From Rhizobium sp. 007 (GTDB lineage: Bacteria > Pseudomonadota > Alphaproteobacteria > Rhizobiales > Rhizobiaceae): a stretch of 64,000 nucleotides of DNA. Location: the NCBI RefSeq assembly GCF_015353075.1, contig NZ_CP064188.1, positions 1,116,001 through 1,180,000 of the forward strand, read 5' to 3'. The translations under genes were made by a program, and so were the position numbers. The number at the start of each line of letters is the position of its first letter. The stretch's first letter is position 1. The notes under the pieces are model-generated. The model did not search any database. It was not told the DNA's origin and was given only the letters and a program-made list of their open reading frames with translations. This document shows positions 9,029-18,207 of this stretch, piece by piece.

Positions 9029-9972
9029 AGGGTTGCCCTCATTCGCGGGTTGAGAAGGACATAGACGATGTCAGCTAACAGGTTCATCAGAATGAAGCCG
9101 ATTGCCGTGCAAAGCACGACGCCCTGGACGACCGCGTAGTCGCGGTTGAAGACGGCATCGACGATGAGTTTGCCAAAGCCTGGAATGGTGAAGATCTGTT
9201 CGGTCAATACCGCACCTGCAAGCAATTCGCCGAAGAGCAGTGCACTCAGCGTGACGATCGGCAGGACGGCGTTGCGAAAGCTGTGTTCAAGCACGACGGA
9301 GCGCTCGGAAAGCCCCTTCGCCCGGGCGGTGCGGACGTAATCGGCGCTGAGTACGCTCAACATCGCAGAGCGGGTGTGACGCATCAGCGTGACGGCGAGT
9401 GCGTTGCCAAGTACAAAGGATGGCATCAACATCGTTTCAATCGAGCGTAGCGGGTTGCTGAAGAAGGGTTCGTAACCGGAGGCGGGAAGCCAGCCGAGCT
9501 TCACCGAGACCAGCAGGATCAGCATGATGCCGAGCCAGAAATTCGGGATCGAGAGACCTGAAAGTGCGATGAGATTTGCGAGGTAGTCGAAGGCCGTATT
9601 CTTCTTGACCGCGGCTAAAATCCCCATCGGCACGCCGATGGCGAAAGCGAAAATCATCGACATGATCGCGAGCTGGATGGTGACCGGCAGCTTTTCCGCC
9701 ACAAGTTCAACAACCGGCTGGTTGGTACGCAGCGATATGCCAAGATCGCCCTTCAGAACCGAGCCGAGCCACGAGACGTACTGATAGGGTACCGGATCGT
9801 TCAGCCGATATTTTTCGCGCAGGTATTCGATCACCTGCGGATCGCGCTCCTCGCCTGCCATGGCGAGAATGGGGTCGCCCGGCAAAAGCTTCTGCAGCGA
9901 GAAGACGAAGATCGAGATGATCAGCAGCGTCGGAATGGCGACCAGAAGCCGCTTGGTAATGTAGGTGTACAT
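9025..9972 (-). CDS. Peptide-type ABC importer permease (DppB/GsiC-like)
   Basis: A 315-residue inner-membrane permease. It starts with a membrane helix (residues about 8-28), followed by the LPGDP loop characteristic of DppB-type proteins, LREKYRLNDP, and the coupling segment YVRTARAKGLSE. Five further hydrophobic helices follow, and it ends with VLLNPRMR. ATG 9972 (MYTYITKRLL) is preferred to an upstream alternative start, since the first helix then sits at its usual distance from the N-terminus. It begins 65 bases after the binding-protein gene and overlaps the next permease by four bases. Confidence 0.9.
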   Translation of the reverse strand: MYTYITKRLLVAIPTLLIISIFVFSLQKLLPGDPILAMAGEERDPQVIEYLREKYRLNDPVPYQYVSWLGSVLKGDLGISLRTNQPVVELVAEKLPVTIQLAIMSMIFAFAIGVPMGILAAVKKNTAFDYLANLIALSGLSIPNFWLGIMLILLVSVKLGWLPASGYEPFFSNPLRSIETMLMPSFVLGNALAVTLMRHTRSAMLSVLSADYVRTARAKGLSERSVVLEHSFRNAVLPIVTLSALLFGELLAGAVLTEQIFTIPGFGKLIVDAVFNRDYAVVQGVVLCTAIGFILMNLLADIVYVLLNPRMRATL

Positions 9973-10037
9973 GAGCAGGTCCTGACACGGCACCGGGAGC
10001 ATGGCGGATACTGGTCCGCCATGCGGGTCTGTTTGGA

Positions 10038-11546
10038 TCAGCCGGCTTTCTTCACGCCGGCGAGGCGGATCATGCCGTCCGGCGAGGGGACGAAGCCGGT
10101 AATGTTTTTATGCAGCGCCCAGATCCAGGACTGGTGGCCGAGATAGATGATCGGCAGGTCCTCGTTGAGAATTGCTGCGGCGGCGTCATACTTCTGCTTG
10201 CGCACTGCATCGTCGGTCGAGGCGCGGGCCTCATTCAGCAGCTTGTCGACTTCAGGGTTGCAATATTTGGTATCGTTGATTCCGCCCTTGCAGGTGATGA
10301 ACTGATGGATGTTACCGTCGGGATCGACGCGGCCGGACCAGTCGGAGCGGCTGAGCTGGTAGTTGCCTGCCGTCTGCTCGGACAGAAGGGTCGCAAACTC
10401 CGTCGATTTCAGACTGACGTCGAACCCTGCCTCGGCGACCATCGACTGGACGATCTGCATCATCTGCGCTGCGACCGGATTGTTTGGGATCTGCATTTCT
10501 ACGGGCACGCGATCGAAGCCGGCTTCCTTCACGAGCGCTTTCGCCTTGTCGAGATCGCGGACAGGCACTGGAATGTCCTTGTCGAACCACGGGCTATTGG
10601 GTGGGAACGGCTGATTGCCACCCACGGCAGTGCCTTCGTAGACGATCTGGTTCAGCGCCTCGCGGTCGATCGCAAGCGAAAAGGCCTGCCGCAGTCGCTT
10701 GTCCTTGCCGAACGGATTGTCGGCGCGCGGGCCGTTGGCGATGTTCGCATAAAGCGCCATGTAGCCGATATTGACCACGTCCGCGTAGGTCAGGCTCGCA
10801 TCCTCCTTGACCGAAGCTGCGTCGGTGGCGGCCAGTCGCTCGATCATGTCGAGGTCGCCAGAACGAAGGTTGGCAAGGCGTACGGTCGTATCAGGGATCG
10901 GCAGGTAGGTGACCTTGTCGATGAAGACATTGTCCTTGTTCCAGTAATCCTTGAACTTCTCGAGCACGATGCGGTCCTGCTGCACGCGTTCGACGAACTT
11001 GAAGGGTCCGGCACAGACCGGCTGACTGCCGAAATTCGCGCCGAGTTCCTTTGCCGCCTTTGGCGAGACAATCATGCCGGCTCTGTCTGAAAGCTGGGCA
11101 AGCAAGGTGACGTCCGGGCTCTTCAGCGTGAATTTCACTTCATAGGGTGTGACTGCTTCGACTTTTTCAACAGAGGCGAGCTCGCTCTTGCGGCGCGATT
11201 CAGGCAACGTCATGTTGCGCTCAATCGTGGCGACGACGGCTTCGGCATCAAGCGGCGTGTCGTCATGGAATTTTACACCTTCGCGCAGCTTCATGGTCAG
11301 CAGCTTACCGTCGCCAGACCACTTCCACTCGGTCGCAAGCTGCGGCACGATTTTCAGGTCGGGTGTAACATCGACCAGCTTGTCGCACATTGCCGTGTAG
11401 ACGATGCGGCCCACGAAGGTGCGTGACTGTGCGGGGTCAAGCACGTCGGCATCATCCTGCAGACCGATTTTTAGTTCGGCAGCGAAAGCGGGCAGCGCAA
11501 TCAGCGCGCCCGAAAGAAGGGTCGTCACGAATCTGGCGATCGTCAT
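10038..11546 (-). CDS. Peptide-type ABC importer, periplasmic binding protein (family 5)
   Basis: A 502-residue family-5 solute-binding protein. A Sec signal peptide covers about residues 1-22 (cleavage after AFA). The mature protein starts with the typical ELKIGLQDDADVLDPAQ. It contains KLREGVKFHDDTPLDAEAV and a later RLRQAFSLAIDREAL, both hallmarks of DppA/GsiB-like proteins. AGGAG lies eight bases before ATG 11546. As the first transporter gene after the regulator it sets substrate choice. The linked gamma-glutamyltransferase suggests glutathione or other gamma-glutamyl compounds (inference). Confidence 0.9.
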   Translation of the reverse strand: MTIARFVTTLLSGALIALPAFAAELKIGLQDDADVLDPAQSRTFVGRIVYTAMCDKLVDVTPDLKIVPQLATEWKWSGDGKLLTMKLREGVKFHDDTPLDAEAVVATIERNMTLPESRRKSELASVEKVEAVTPYEVKFTLKSPDVTLLAQLSDRAGMIVSPKAAKELGANFGSQPVCAGPFKFVERVQQDRIVLEKFKDYWNKDNVFIDKVTYLPIPDTTVRLANLRSGDLDMIERLAATDAASVKEDASLTYADVVNIGYMALYANIANGPRADNPFGKDKRLRQAFSLAIDREALNQIVYEGTAVGGNQPFPPNSPWFDKDIPVPVRDLDKAKALVKEAGFDRVPVEMQIPNNPVAAQMMQIVQSMVAEAGFDVSLKSTEFATLLSEQTAGNYQLSRSDWSGRVDPDGNIHQFITCKGGINDTKYCNPEVDKLLNEARASTDDAVRKQKYDAAAAILNEDLPIIYLGHQSWIWALHKNITGFVPSPDGMIRLAGVKKAG

Positions 11547-11611
11547 GCCATTCTCCTCTGTCGTTCTTTGCTTCTTCAGGGGCAGTGTCTGCCTCTCAGC
11601 GTCCGGCTCGC

Positions 11612-12337
11612 TTAGGCGAGTTCTTGTTTTGTCTTCGGTTCGTGGTGGTCTAGCGAGGTAATGCGGATCAGGCTTTCCTGGAGCGTGAAGAGATGTTGGC
11701 GCATGGCTTCGCCCGCCTTGGCAGGGTCGCGGGCAGCAATCGCCTCGATGATTGCGGTATGCTGGCCGTAAGTGACCGTGCGCGTCTTGCTGGCGCTTCG
11801 GGCGCGCTCGCGAATCGTCTGCCAGGCCTCGTCCTGACGCACCCTGTTGATGACATCAAAGATCGCCAGGAAAAGTTGGTTGCCGGCGCACTGGGCGATC
11901 TGCCGATGCAGTGCGCCGTCCCAGAGTTCGCGGCCGTCGGCATCGGTGCTTTCGTAGATCTTCTTGACGAGCTCATACATGCGCTCGATATCGGCGGCCT
12001 TGGCGCGCATGGCGGCAAGCTGGGCCAGCTGCGGCTCAACGCGCAAACGCACTTCCATGACTTCCATCAGGTCGGTCCCGGCGACGATCGAACCGACATG
12101 CTCGCTCCAGCCATCGGGACGTCGCCCGGCAAAGGTGCCCGAACCCTGACGCCGCCAGATTAGCCCCTCGGCTTCCAGGACCTCCAGTGCACGGCGCACA
12201 GCGCGGCGGCTAACGCCAAAGGTTTGCGAAAGCGCGCGCTCCGTCGGCAGCTTGCCGTCCGCATCCAGTCCGTCGGAACGCAGCAGCGTCCGGAGCTTGT
12301 CCAGTGCAAGGTTTGAGTTCCCGGCGGCTTCGTCCAT
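11612..12337 (-). CDS. GntR-family regulator, FadR/FCD type
   Basis: A 241-residue regulator. An N-terminal winged helix-turn-helix (about residues 10-70; LPTERALSQTFGVSRRAVRRAL, then RRQGSGTF) is followed by a helical FCD ligand-binding domain with LRVEPQLAQLAAMRA and a terminal metal-site-type H in MRQHLF. The ATG at 12337 is used; a TTG two codons upstream is possible. It lies immediately upstream of the binding-protein gene on the same strand and probably controls that operon in response to its substrate. Two inverted repeats just upstream (12345-12369) are candidate operators, implying autoregulation. Confidence 0.88.
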   Translation of the reverse strand: MDEAAGNSNLALDKLRTLLRSDGLDADGKLPTERALSQTFGVSRRAVRRALEVLEAEGLIWRRQGSGTFAGRRPDGWSEHVGSIVAGTDLMEVMEVRLRVEPQLAQLAAMRAKAADIERMYELVKKIYESTDADGRELWDGALHRQIAQCAGNQLFLAIFDVINRVRQDEAWQTIRERARSASKTRTVTYGQHTAIIEAIAARDPAKAGEAMRQHLFTLQESLIRITSLDHHEPKTKQELA

Positions 12338-12344
12338 TGGCAAA

Positions 12345-12369
12345 TGGTCCGTACCAATTGATTATTGGT
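12345..12369 (-). promoter_or_regulatory. Candidate GntR operator region
   Basis: Two adjacent inverted repeats precede the gntR start. They are TGGT-N4-ACCA at 12345-12356 and ACCAAT-N5-ATTGGT at 12353-12369, sharing one ACCA half. TGGT/ACCA half-sites with a short spacer are typical of FadR-subfamily regulators. The first repeat reaches within 8 bases of the ATG at 12337, so binding would block translation-proximal transcription. Confidence 0.4.
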
Positions 12370-12497
12370 TCAATCCAGACCAAATTGGCCGACGCGTCAA
12401 GCGAATTTTTGGGCAGATTCTGCAATGCACAAAGTTTGAGCGATTTGGTGCGCGGCGCACGCTATTTGGTGGTCCTGCGCTTGGATATGGCGCCAAA

Positions 12498-13898
12498 TCA
12501 GGCTTCTATATAGACGGGATTGCTGAGCGCGCGGCGGATCGGCTGGCTGTGGATATCGGAACCGCGAAGCTGCCATGGCAGGCTCCTGCCAGATATCGCC
12601 GCTGTGAATTCCGATAAAAGCCGCGCGCGGCTCGCCTCGGCGATGACTTCGGCGCGCAGAAAGGTCTTCGGCCTACCGGAAAAGCGGCCCGTCCAAGCAT
12701 CGTCCTCAATCGGTTGATCGACAAGCACGCCGGTGGCGTCCAGAAACACGAGGCGATCGCCTTTTGCACCACCCACTTCGGCTTCAGCAAAAACCGGACC
12801 GGACACTGTTTCGCCCATCGGCTTACCGTTGACGGTAAGAGCCAGGTGAGGGCCGGATGGACTCTCGGTAACGTAGCCGTGGCCGGCCTTCATGGCGGCA
12901 AGGATTGCCTCTTCGGAGAGTTCTTCAAGCCAAAGGACGGTCGTCGGGCGTGCAAGTGCAAGCGGACCCTCCGGCATCAGGCGTGCGGGCTGGTGGAAAT
13001 CGCTGCCGCCGATGGCAGAAATCTTCAGGCCGGAAGAAAGGCGCTGCTGATAGCGTTCGAGCGATATCCAGTTCCAAGCCATCCAGTTGGATTGCCAGAC
13101 CTCCATGCAGTCGGTCTCCGGAAGCTCGTAGTCCCAAGGGATCGTCGGCTTGTCATGGTTGATGGACAGAAGGCCTCCGCGCTCATGCACCAGACGCGCA
13201 AGTGTATGGGCGTCCCCTGGCTTCGTCATGCGGAAATCGATCCAGTCGTCGACGCCGAAGACATTGGCGTGGCCGGCGCCGGTCGTCACTTCCATGGCGC
13301 GAACGAAGACGAGGTCGGCTGAGGAGTTCGGATGAAAATAGCGCCGCTGGGCGATCGTGTTGTGGTCGGCGATCGCAAGGAAATCGAGATCGGCCTGTTT
13401 TGCTGCTTCATGCAGTAGGTCCGGGGAGCCGGCGGCATCGGAATGGTAGGTATGGCAATGAAGATCGCCACGATGCCAGCCGGCGCCCTTGCGCACCGGG
13501 AACGTACGGGATGGAGGCGGTTCCAGTTTGCGCTTCGCCCTGTCGTAATCGATCGTGAGGAAGACATCGGCACCTTCCGCCGGAACCTTGTAAAGGCCGA
13601 GCATCACCTGCCAGCGACCCGCTGGCATCTCGCCATGGAGATAGCCGGGCGTGGCATCGTCCGTCGCAACGAAGAAGCGATCGCGCGCTCCGCCGCTCCA
13701 GCCTCTGAAGCCGGCGGTGGATGGATAGTCGGTGGCGCGCGGATCAAGCAGGCCGAGGTCGACAATGCAATTCTCGGCCTTGGCATAGCGCATTGCCACG
13801 TCGATCCGCGTCGTCCCTACGGGAACGTCGAAGGCTACGTAGAAATAGGGGTTGTCAACCTGATCGGCGCGGGAGACATGGACGGCGATTTCGCGCAT
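12498..13898 (-). CDS. PHP-domain metal-dependent hydrolase (CehA/McbA-like)
   Basis: A 466-residue protein whose core is a PHP phosphoesterase domain. The metal motif is DLHCHTYHSD (residues 145-154; His147 and His149), followed by AIADHN with Asp178 and His179, then AMEVTTGAGHANVFG and a late SDFH. About 140 residues of beta-rich sequence precede the domain, and a shorter region follows. PHP enzymes hydrolyse phosphomonoesters or diesters; the CehA/McbA branch includes phosphodiesterase-like and carbamate hydrolases. There is no signal peptide, so it acts in the cytoplasm. It is the last gene after the sugar importer, 11 bases behind the ATPase gene, pointing to hydrolysis of the imported compound. 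Confidence 0.82.
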   Translation of the reverse strand: MREIAVHVSRADQVDNPYFYVAFDVPVGTTRIDVAMRYAKAENCIVDLGLLDPRATDYPSTAGFRGWSGGARDRFFVATDDATPGYLHGEMPAGRWQVMLGLYKVPAEGADVFLTIDYDRAKRKLEPPPSRTFPVRKGAGWHRGDLHCHTYHSDAAGSPDLLHEAAKQADLDFLAIADHNTIAQRRYFHPNSSADLVFVRAMEVTTGAGHANVFGVDDWIDFRMTKPGDAHTLARLVHERGGLLSINHDKPTIPWDYELPETDCMEVWQSNWMAWNWISLERYQQRLSSGLKISAIGGSDFHQPARLMPEGPLALARPTTVLWLEELSEEAILAAMKAGHGYVTESPSGPHLALTVNGKPMGETVSGPVFAEAEVGGAKGDRLVFLDATGVLVDQPIEDDAWTGRFSGRPKTFLRAEVIAEASRARLLSEFTAAISGRSLPWQLRGSDIHSQPIRRALSNPVYIEA

Positions 13899-13909
13899 TC
13901 GATGCCTGC

Positions 13910-15010
13910 CTACTCGCCAATGACGGGAATGCGTGCACCGGTGGCGTCGAAAAGTGTCACATGCGCTGCATCGAAGGAAAGCGCCACGCGGTTGTCGACC
14001 TTGATTTCGTCGTCGGTGAAGATGCGGGCCGTCACGCGTCCTGAGTCCTGTCGCTCCATCGTCACCAGGCTTTCCGGCCCCATGTTTTCATTCGCAAAGA
14101 GCATGCCGGAAATGACATTCGCATCATCCGGGCGTGCGATGCGCAGATGCTCGGGGCGGATGCCCAGTGTCATCGTTTTTGCGTCTGCCGCACGTGCGAT
14201 GGCCGCGGAGACCGCAAGGCGTTCAAGCGTCAGCCCTTCGGCACGAAGCTGCAGCCTGTCTTCTGCGACCATGGCTTCGACTGGAACGAGGTTCATTGGC
14301 GGATTGCCGACGAAATTCGCGACAAATGTGGTTGCCGGGCGGCGGTAGATTTCGATCGGCGGGGCAAATTGCACGATACGCCCCTTGTCCATGACCGCGA
14401 TGCGGGTCGCAAGCGCCATGGCCTCGGCCTGATCGTGGGTGACGTAGACGGCCGTCATACCCATGTCGCGCTGCAGATGATTGAGGAAGCCGCGGGCCTC
14501 GAGGCGGAGCTTGGCGTCGAGGTTCGAGAGCGGCTCGTCGAAAAGATAGACCTGGCTTGGATAGACAAGAGCGCGGGCAAGCGAGGTGCGCTGCTGTTGC
14601 CCACCGGAAATCTGGCTCGGCAAGCGCTTGAGGAGATCGCCGATCTTAAGCACGTCGGCGACTTCCTTGGCCCGTGCATGACGCTTGTCTTCCGCCTCGC
14701 CGCGGACCTTCAACGGATAGGCGATGTTGTCGGCAAGGTTCATGTGCGGATAAAGGGCATAGTCCTGGAAGACCATCGAAATCTTCCGGTCCTTTGGGTG
14801 GAGAAAGGTGACGTCCTTGCCGCCGATCAGCACCTTGCCGGAGGTCGGCGTTTCCAGGCCGGCGATCATGCGCAAGCTGGTGGTCTTGCCGCAGCCTGAA
14901 GGCCCGAGCAGGCAGACGAATTCGCCGTCGGCGATCGAAAAGCTGATGTCGGGCACGGCGTTGAAGGCGCCGAAGCTCTTGGAGACGTTCTGGAATTCGA
15001 CAGAGGCCAT
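13910..15010 (-). CDS. Sugar-type ABC importer ATPase (MalK/UgpC-like)
   Basis: A 366-residue ATPase. It has Walker A GPSGCGKT at residues 36-43, signature QISGGQQQR, Walker B LFDEPLSNLD and switch VTHDQAEAMALATRIAVM. A C-terminal TOBE/OB-fold regulatory region of about 130 residues includes LGIRPEHL. These are standard features of the MalK/UgpC group that serves several sugar importers. ATG 15010 is chosen over an upstream in-frame ATG because conserved MalK-type sequence starts there and it lies 16 bases after the permease stop. Confidence 0.93.
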   Translation of the reverse strand: MASVEFQNVSKSFGAFNAVPDISFSIADGEFVCLLGPSGCGKTTSLRMIAGLETPTSGKVLIGGKDVTFLHPKDRKISMVFQDYALYPHMNLADNIAYPLKVRGEAEDKRHARAKEVADVLKIGDLLKRLPSQISGGQQQRTSLARALVYPSQVYLFDEPLSNLDAKLRLEARGFLNHLQRDMGMTAVYVTHDQAEAMALATRIAVMDKGRIVQFAPPIEIYRRPATTFVANFVGNPPMNLVPVEAMVAEDRLQLRAEGLTLERLAVSAAIARAADAKTMTLGIRPEHLRIARPDDANVISGMLFANENMGPESLVTMERQDSGRVTARIFTDDEIKVDNRVALSFDAAHVTLFDATGARIPVIGE

Positions 15011-15026
15011 GAGACTGATCTTCCGA

Positions 15027-15857
15027 TTACGACTTGATGCCACCGAAGAACCGGAAGCCGAACTTCCAGTTTACGAAGAGGTAGAGCACGATGACCGGCA
15101 GCGAATAGAGAAGAGAATAGGCGGCAAGCAATGTGACAATCGGCGTGCCGGCTTCGGAATAAAACGAGTAGATCGCCACGGAGGCGGGCATCAGACTGTC
15201 GCTCCGCAGCAGGATGAAGGGGATGAGAAAACTGCCCCAGATATTCACGAAGGCCCAGACGACGACCACGACAATCCCGGGCCGGATGACGGGCAACGCC
15301 ACGTCGAAGAAGGCCTGAAGCGGCGATGCGCCGGCGACCATGGCGCTCTCTTCGTAAGAGCGAGGGATTGCGTCGATGAAATCACGCAGGATGAACATCG
15401 CTGTCGGCAGCAGCCCGCCCGCAAAGACAAGGATGACAGCAAGATGCGTGTCGATGAGACCCGCCGCCGATATGATCAGGAAGATCGGCACCATTGCCGC
15501 CGAACCTGACACCACGGAAGAAAAGAGTAGCAGGATATATGTGACCGCGCCCTTGCCCGGGACTGAGGAGCGGGAGAGCGCATAGGCTGCGAGCGTTGCG
15601 GCAGTGCCGACGAAGACGACGCCGCCGAAGGCCTGGACGAGACTGTTGAACAGCGCCTGCATGGCGAAGCTGTTTTGGAAGACGGTTGCGAAATTCGCCA
15701 GCGTGAACGGCTTGGGGATGGCAAGGCCGAGCTCGGCGCGCGCGTTGAACGGCGCAAAGGCGAACCAGACGAGCGGTAGCGCGAAAATGGCCCCGAGCAG
15801 CGCGGCAACAGCCGAAAAGCCCAAGCGCCGCACATAGACTGCGCGCGCTATCTGCAT
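15027..15857 (-). CDS. Sugar-type ABC importer permease (MalG-like)
   Basis: A 276-residue permease with six predicted helices. It has the MalG-type EAA loop YEESAMVAGASPLQAFFDVALP near residues 175-196 and a C-terminal FRFFGGIKS. The true start is ATG 15857, which overlaps the stop of the MalF-like gene as ATGA. A much longer open frame continues upstream in this phase but runs through that gene and is not real. It pairs with the MalF-like permease to form the channel. Confidence 0.92.
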   Translation of the reverse strand: MQIARAVYVRRLGFSAVAALLGAIFALPLVWFAFAPFNARAELGLAIPKPFTLANFATVFQNSFAMQALFNSLVQAFGGVVFVGTAATLAAYALSRSSVPGKGAVTYILLLFSSVVSGSAAMVPIFLIISAAGLIDTHLAVILVFAGGLLPTAMFILRDFIDAIPRSYEESAMVAGASPLQAFFDVALPVIRPGIVVVVVWAFVNIWGSFLIPFILLRSDSLMPASVAIYSFYSEAGTPIVTLLAAYSLLYSLPVIVLYLFVNWKFGFRFFGGIKS

Positions 15858-16765
15858 CACTCGGCCTCCGCCGTCTTCTTGCGGGCGATACGCAGATAAG
15901 CGAGTGCGAATACCAGATTGATGAGCATGATGACGACGCCTACGGCGGCACCCTTGCCGAATTCGAAATCCTTGAAGGCGATCCGGTAGGTATAGATGGA
16001 AAGAATTTCGGTGCGGTAGGATGGCCCCCCGTTTGTCAGCAGGAAGGGCGTGAAGACGTTGAAGGTCCACATGGTAATCAGGATGAGGTCGGTAACAACA
16101 TGGCCGCGGATCAGCGGCAGGGCGATATCGCGCAGCTTCTGCCAGGAGGTTGCGCCGGCGACATCGGCGGCCTGGAAATAGCTTGGCGGGATCGATTGGA
16201 AAGCCGAGTTGAAAAGCATCATCGAGAAGGCGGCGCCGCGCCATGTGTTGAAGAAAACGATCACCCAGAATGGCTGCTGCAGCAGCCAATCTCCCGGCGG
16301 CAGGCCGAGACTGCGCATGATCATGTTCAGCGTGCCGTTGTCATAGTCGAGGAAGGCAAACCAGGCAAAACCGATCACCACTTCCGGAAGGATCCAGGCC
16401 GCAATCACGGTCGTCTGCAGAAAGGCTTTGACGGACGGTGAGACGGACTGGCTGAGCCAGGCAAGCACGAGGCCGAGCAGCGCCTGGCCGACGAGTGCCG
16501 ACAGCAACACGAACTGAATCGTCAGGACCAATGAAAAGCCGAACTGGCCGCGTGTGAAGAAGGTCGCCGGATTAAAAAGCGCGACGTAGTTCTGCAAACC
16601 GACGAAATCCGGATCGAGCGCCGTTCGTCCGAGCAGCGTCCGGTTCGTGAAGGAAACGAAGATTACCCAGAAGAAGGGGATGATGACGAAGACGCCGACC
16701 AGTGCGGCGGCGGGTGCCAAAAAAACTGCGCCCGCGCGCGTGGAAAGCAGGGAGAACTTCTTCAT
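15857..16765 (-). CDS. Sugar-type ABC importer permease (MalF-like)
   Basis: A 302-residue permease. The first helix is at residues about 15-37, an F-type loop (NRTLLGRTALDPDFVGLQNY) follows, then five more helices with the EAA segment FQAADVAGATSWQKLRDIALP near residues 200-220. It starts 80 bases after the binding-protein stop, across an intercistronic hairpin, and overlaps the next permease by four bases. There is no long periplasmic insertion, unlike the second importer in this window. Confidence 0.92.
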   Translation of the reverse strand: MKKFSLLSTRAGAVFLAPAAALVGVFVIIPFFWVIFVSFTNRTLLGRTALDPDFVGLQNYVALFNPATFFTRGQFGFSLVLTIQFVLLSALVGQALLGLVLAWLSQSVSPSVKAFLQTTVIAAWILPEVVIGFAWFAFLDYDNGTLNMIMRSLGLPPGDWLLQQPFWVIVFFNTWRGAAFSMMLFNSAFQSIPPSYFQAADVAGATSWQKLRDIALPLIRGHVVTDLILITMWTFNVFTPFLLTNGGPSYRTEILSIYTYRIAFKDFEFGKGAAVGVVIMLINLVFALAYLRIARKKTAEAE

Positions 16766-16805
16766 GCTTGAAAACCCGATGACGGTTTGCGGCGTCCGCT
16801 TGATT

Positions 16806-16833
16806 GGACCCGGCCGTAAATCCGGCCGGGTCC
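16806..16833 (-). other. Intercistronic hairpin between binding protein and permease genes
   Basis: A perfect 11-bp GC-rich stem (GGACCCGGCCG at 16806-16816 and CGGCCGGGTCC at 16823-16833) with a six-base loop. On the transcribed minus strand it is not followed by a U run. It is therefore more likely an mRNA processing or stability element that keeps binding-protein message abundant than a full terminator, as known between malE and malF. Confidence 0.6.
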
Positions 16834-16845
16834 AGTTCCGACCGG

Positions 16846-18207
16846 TCAGAGACGGCTGACGGTGTTTTCTTCGCCGACGATGGCGACAATGGCGGCCTTG
16901 TACTGGGCCATCGCGTCTTCAGGCGACATTTCGCCGGAGACGACGCTTTCCGTCATGCGCTGTATCTCCGTGGACACCTTATTGTAATTGGCGTCGTTGG
17001 GACGCGCCGTCGTGATCGGCAGCAGCGTTTTTGCCGTTTCCGTCAGGAACGGCGAGTTCGGGATTGCGACGTCGTCACGGATACGGATCGCCGGCTGGAT
17101 CTCTTGGAACGCTGTCAACTGCTCCTGACTGTTCATGAAGGAGAGCAGTTCCCAGGACTCCTTCGGCGCATCCGTATGCGGGTTGATGACGAAGCCCGTT
17201 CCGCCGGAGATGGTGACGAAATCCTGGCCGCGCAGGCCCTTGCCCGGCTGTGCGGCCGGCATCTTCTTCCAGGTCATGACCTTGTCGCGGTCGGCGACGG
17301 CAAATTCGGCCCCCGGTGCCGTCACGGAGCGGTAGAACCAGTCTCCTTCGACGAGCATCGCCGTCTTGCCGTCGCGGAAATTTGCAAAGGTACGGTTGCG
17401 GCCGTCTGCCAAGAGCTGGGCGCGCTGATCGCCAAGTTTGTCGTCAACATAGATGGTCTTGTAAAGCCTCAGCGTATCGAGAATGCCTTGGCTGGCGACG
17501 ATGTACTTTCCATTTTCGTCGGTGACCTGCTCGCCGGTGCCAAGAAGCGCCATCCAATAACCTTGCATGGTCGTTGCTTCGCCCATGGAAACGCCGGCAT
17601 TCAGCTGCAGTGGAAAGGAATCTGGATCGGCAGCCTTGATCTTGCGTGCAGCGTCAAGCAGTTCGCCCCAGGATTTCGGCTGCCAGCTTTCTGCATCAAG
17701 ACCGGCTTTCTGGAAGAGATCCCTGCGCACAAAGATCATGCGTGCATCGGTGCCGAGCGCAATTCCGTAAGGCTTGCCCTGGTAGCTCATCAGAGCCTTG
17801 GTGCCATCGGCGATATGGCTCCAGCCATCCCAACTGGCTACGTCCGGACCTGCTATTTCTTCAAGCGGCTTTAATAGCCCGCCCTGAACGAAACTCGGAA
17901 TGAGGAAGCCGTCGAAAGCTGAAATGTCCGGACCGGCGCCGGTCGAGAAGTCGAGCGCCAGTTGCTGCGTCAACTGTTCATCTTCGCCGCCGAATTGGGT
18001 CAGCTTGACAGTAACGTCCTTGCCTTGCGTCTTCATCTTTTCGGTGAAGGCCGGGATGATTTTCTTTTGGATCCATTCGGCCGTACCGCTGTTCACGCCG
18101 CCGACGACGCAGCGGCAGGTGATGTCGAGATCGGTGGCTATGGCAGAGCCCGACAGGGCCACTGCCGCCGAAACGCCAAGCAATAAAGACTGTATGCCCT
18201 TGCGCAT
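16846..18207 (-). CDS. Sugar-type ABC importer, periplasmic binding protein (family 1)
   Basis: A 453-residue family-1 solute-binding protein. The signal peptide covers residues 1 to about 24 (GSAIA, then TDLDITCRC). Typical features are QLALDFSTGAGPDISAFDG (binding cleft) and a late SFMNSQEQLTAFQEIQPA. An unusual C-x-C pair occurs at the mature N-terminus (TCRCVVGG). A strong GGGAGGA lies seven bases before ATG 18207. It is the first gene of the operon that continues through both permeases, the ATPase and the PHP hydrolase, and is read away from a LacI gene with operator-like palindromes between. The substrate is unknown, perhaps a phosphorylated glycoside. Confidence 0.92.
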   Translation of the reverse strand: MRKGIQSLLLGVSAAVALSGSAIATDLDITCRCVVGGVNSGTAEWIQKKIIPAFTEKMKTQGKDVTVKLTQFGGEDEQLTQQLALDFSTGAGPDISAFDGFLIPSFVQGGLLKPLEEIAGPDVASWDGWSHIADGTKALMSYQGKPYGIALGTDARMIFVRRDLFQKAGLDAESWQPKSWGELLDAARKIKAADPDSFPLQLNAGVSMGEATTMQGYWMALLGTGEQVTDENGKYIVASQGILDTLRLYKTIYVDDKLGDQRAQLLADGRNRTFANFRDGKTAMLVEGDWFYRSVTAPGAEFAVADRDKVMTWKKMPAAQPGKGLRGQDFVTISGGTGFVINPHTDAPKESWELLSFMNSQEQLTAFQEIQPAIRIRDDVAIPNSPFLTETAKTLLPITTARPNDANYNKVSTEIQRMTESVVSGEMSPEDAMAQYKAAIVAIVGEENTVSRL

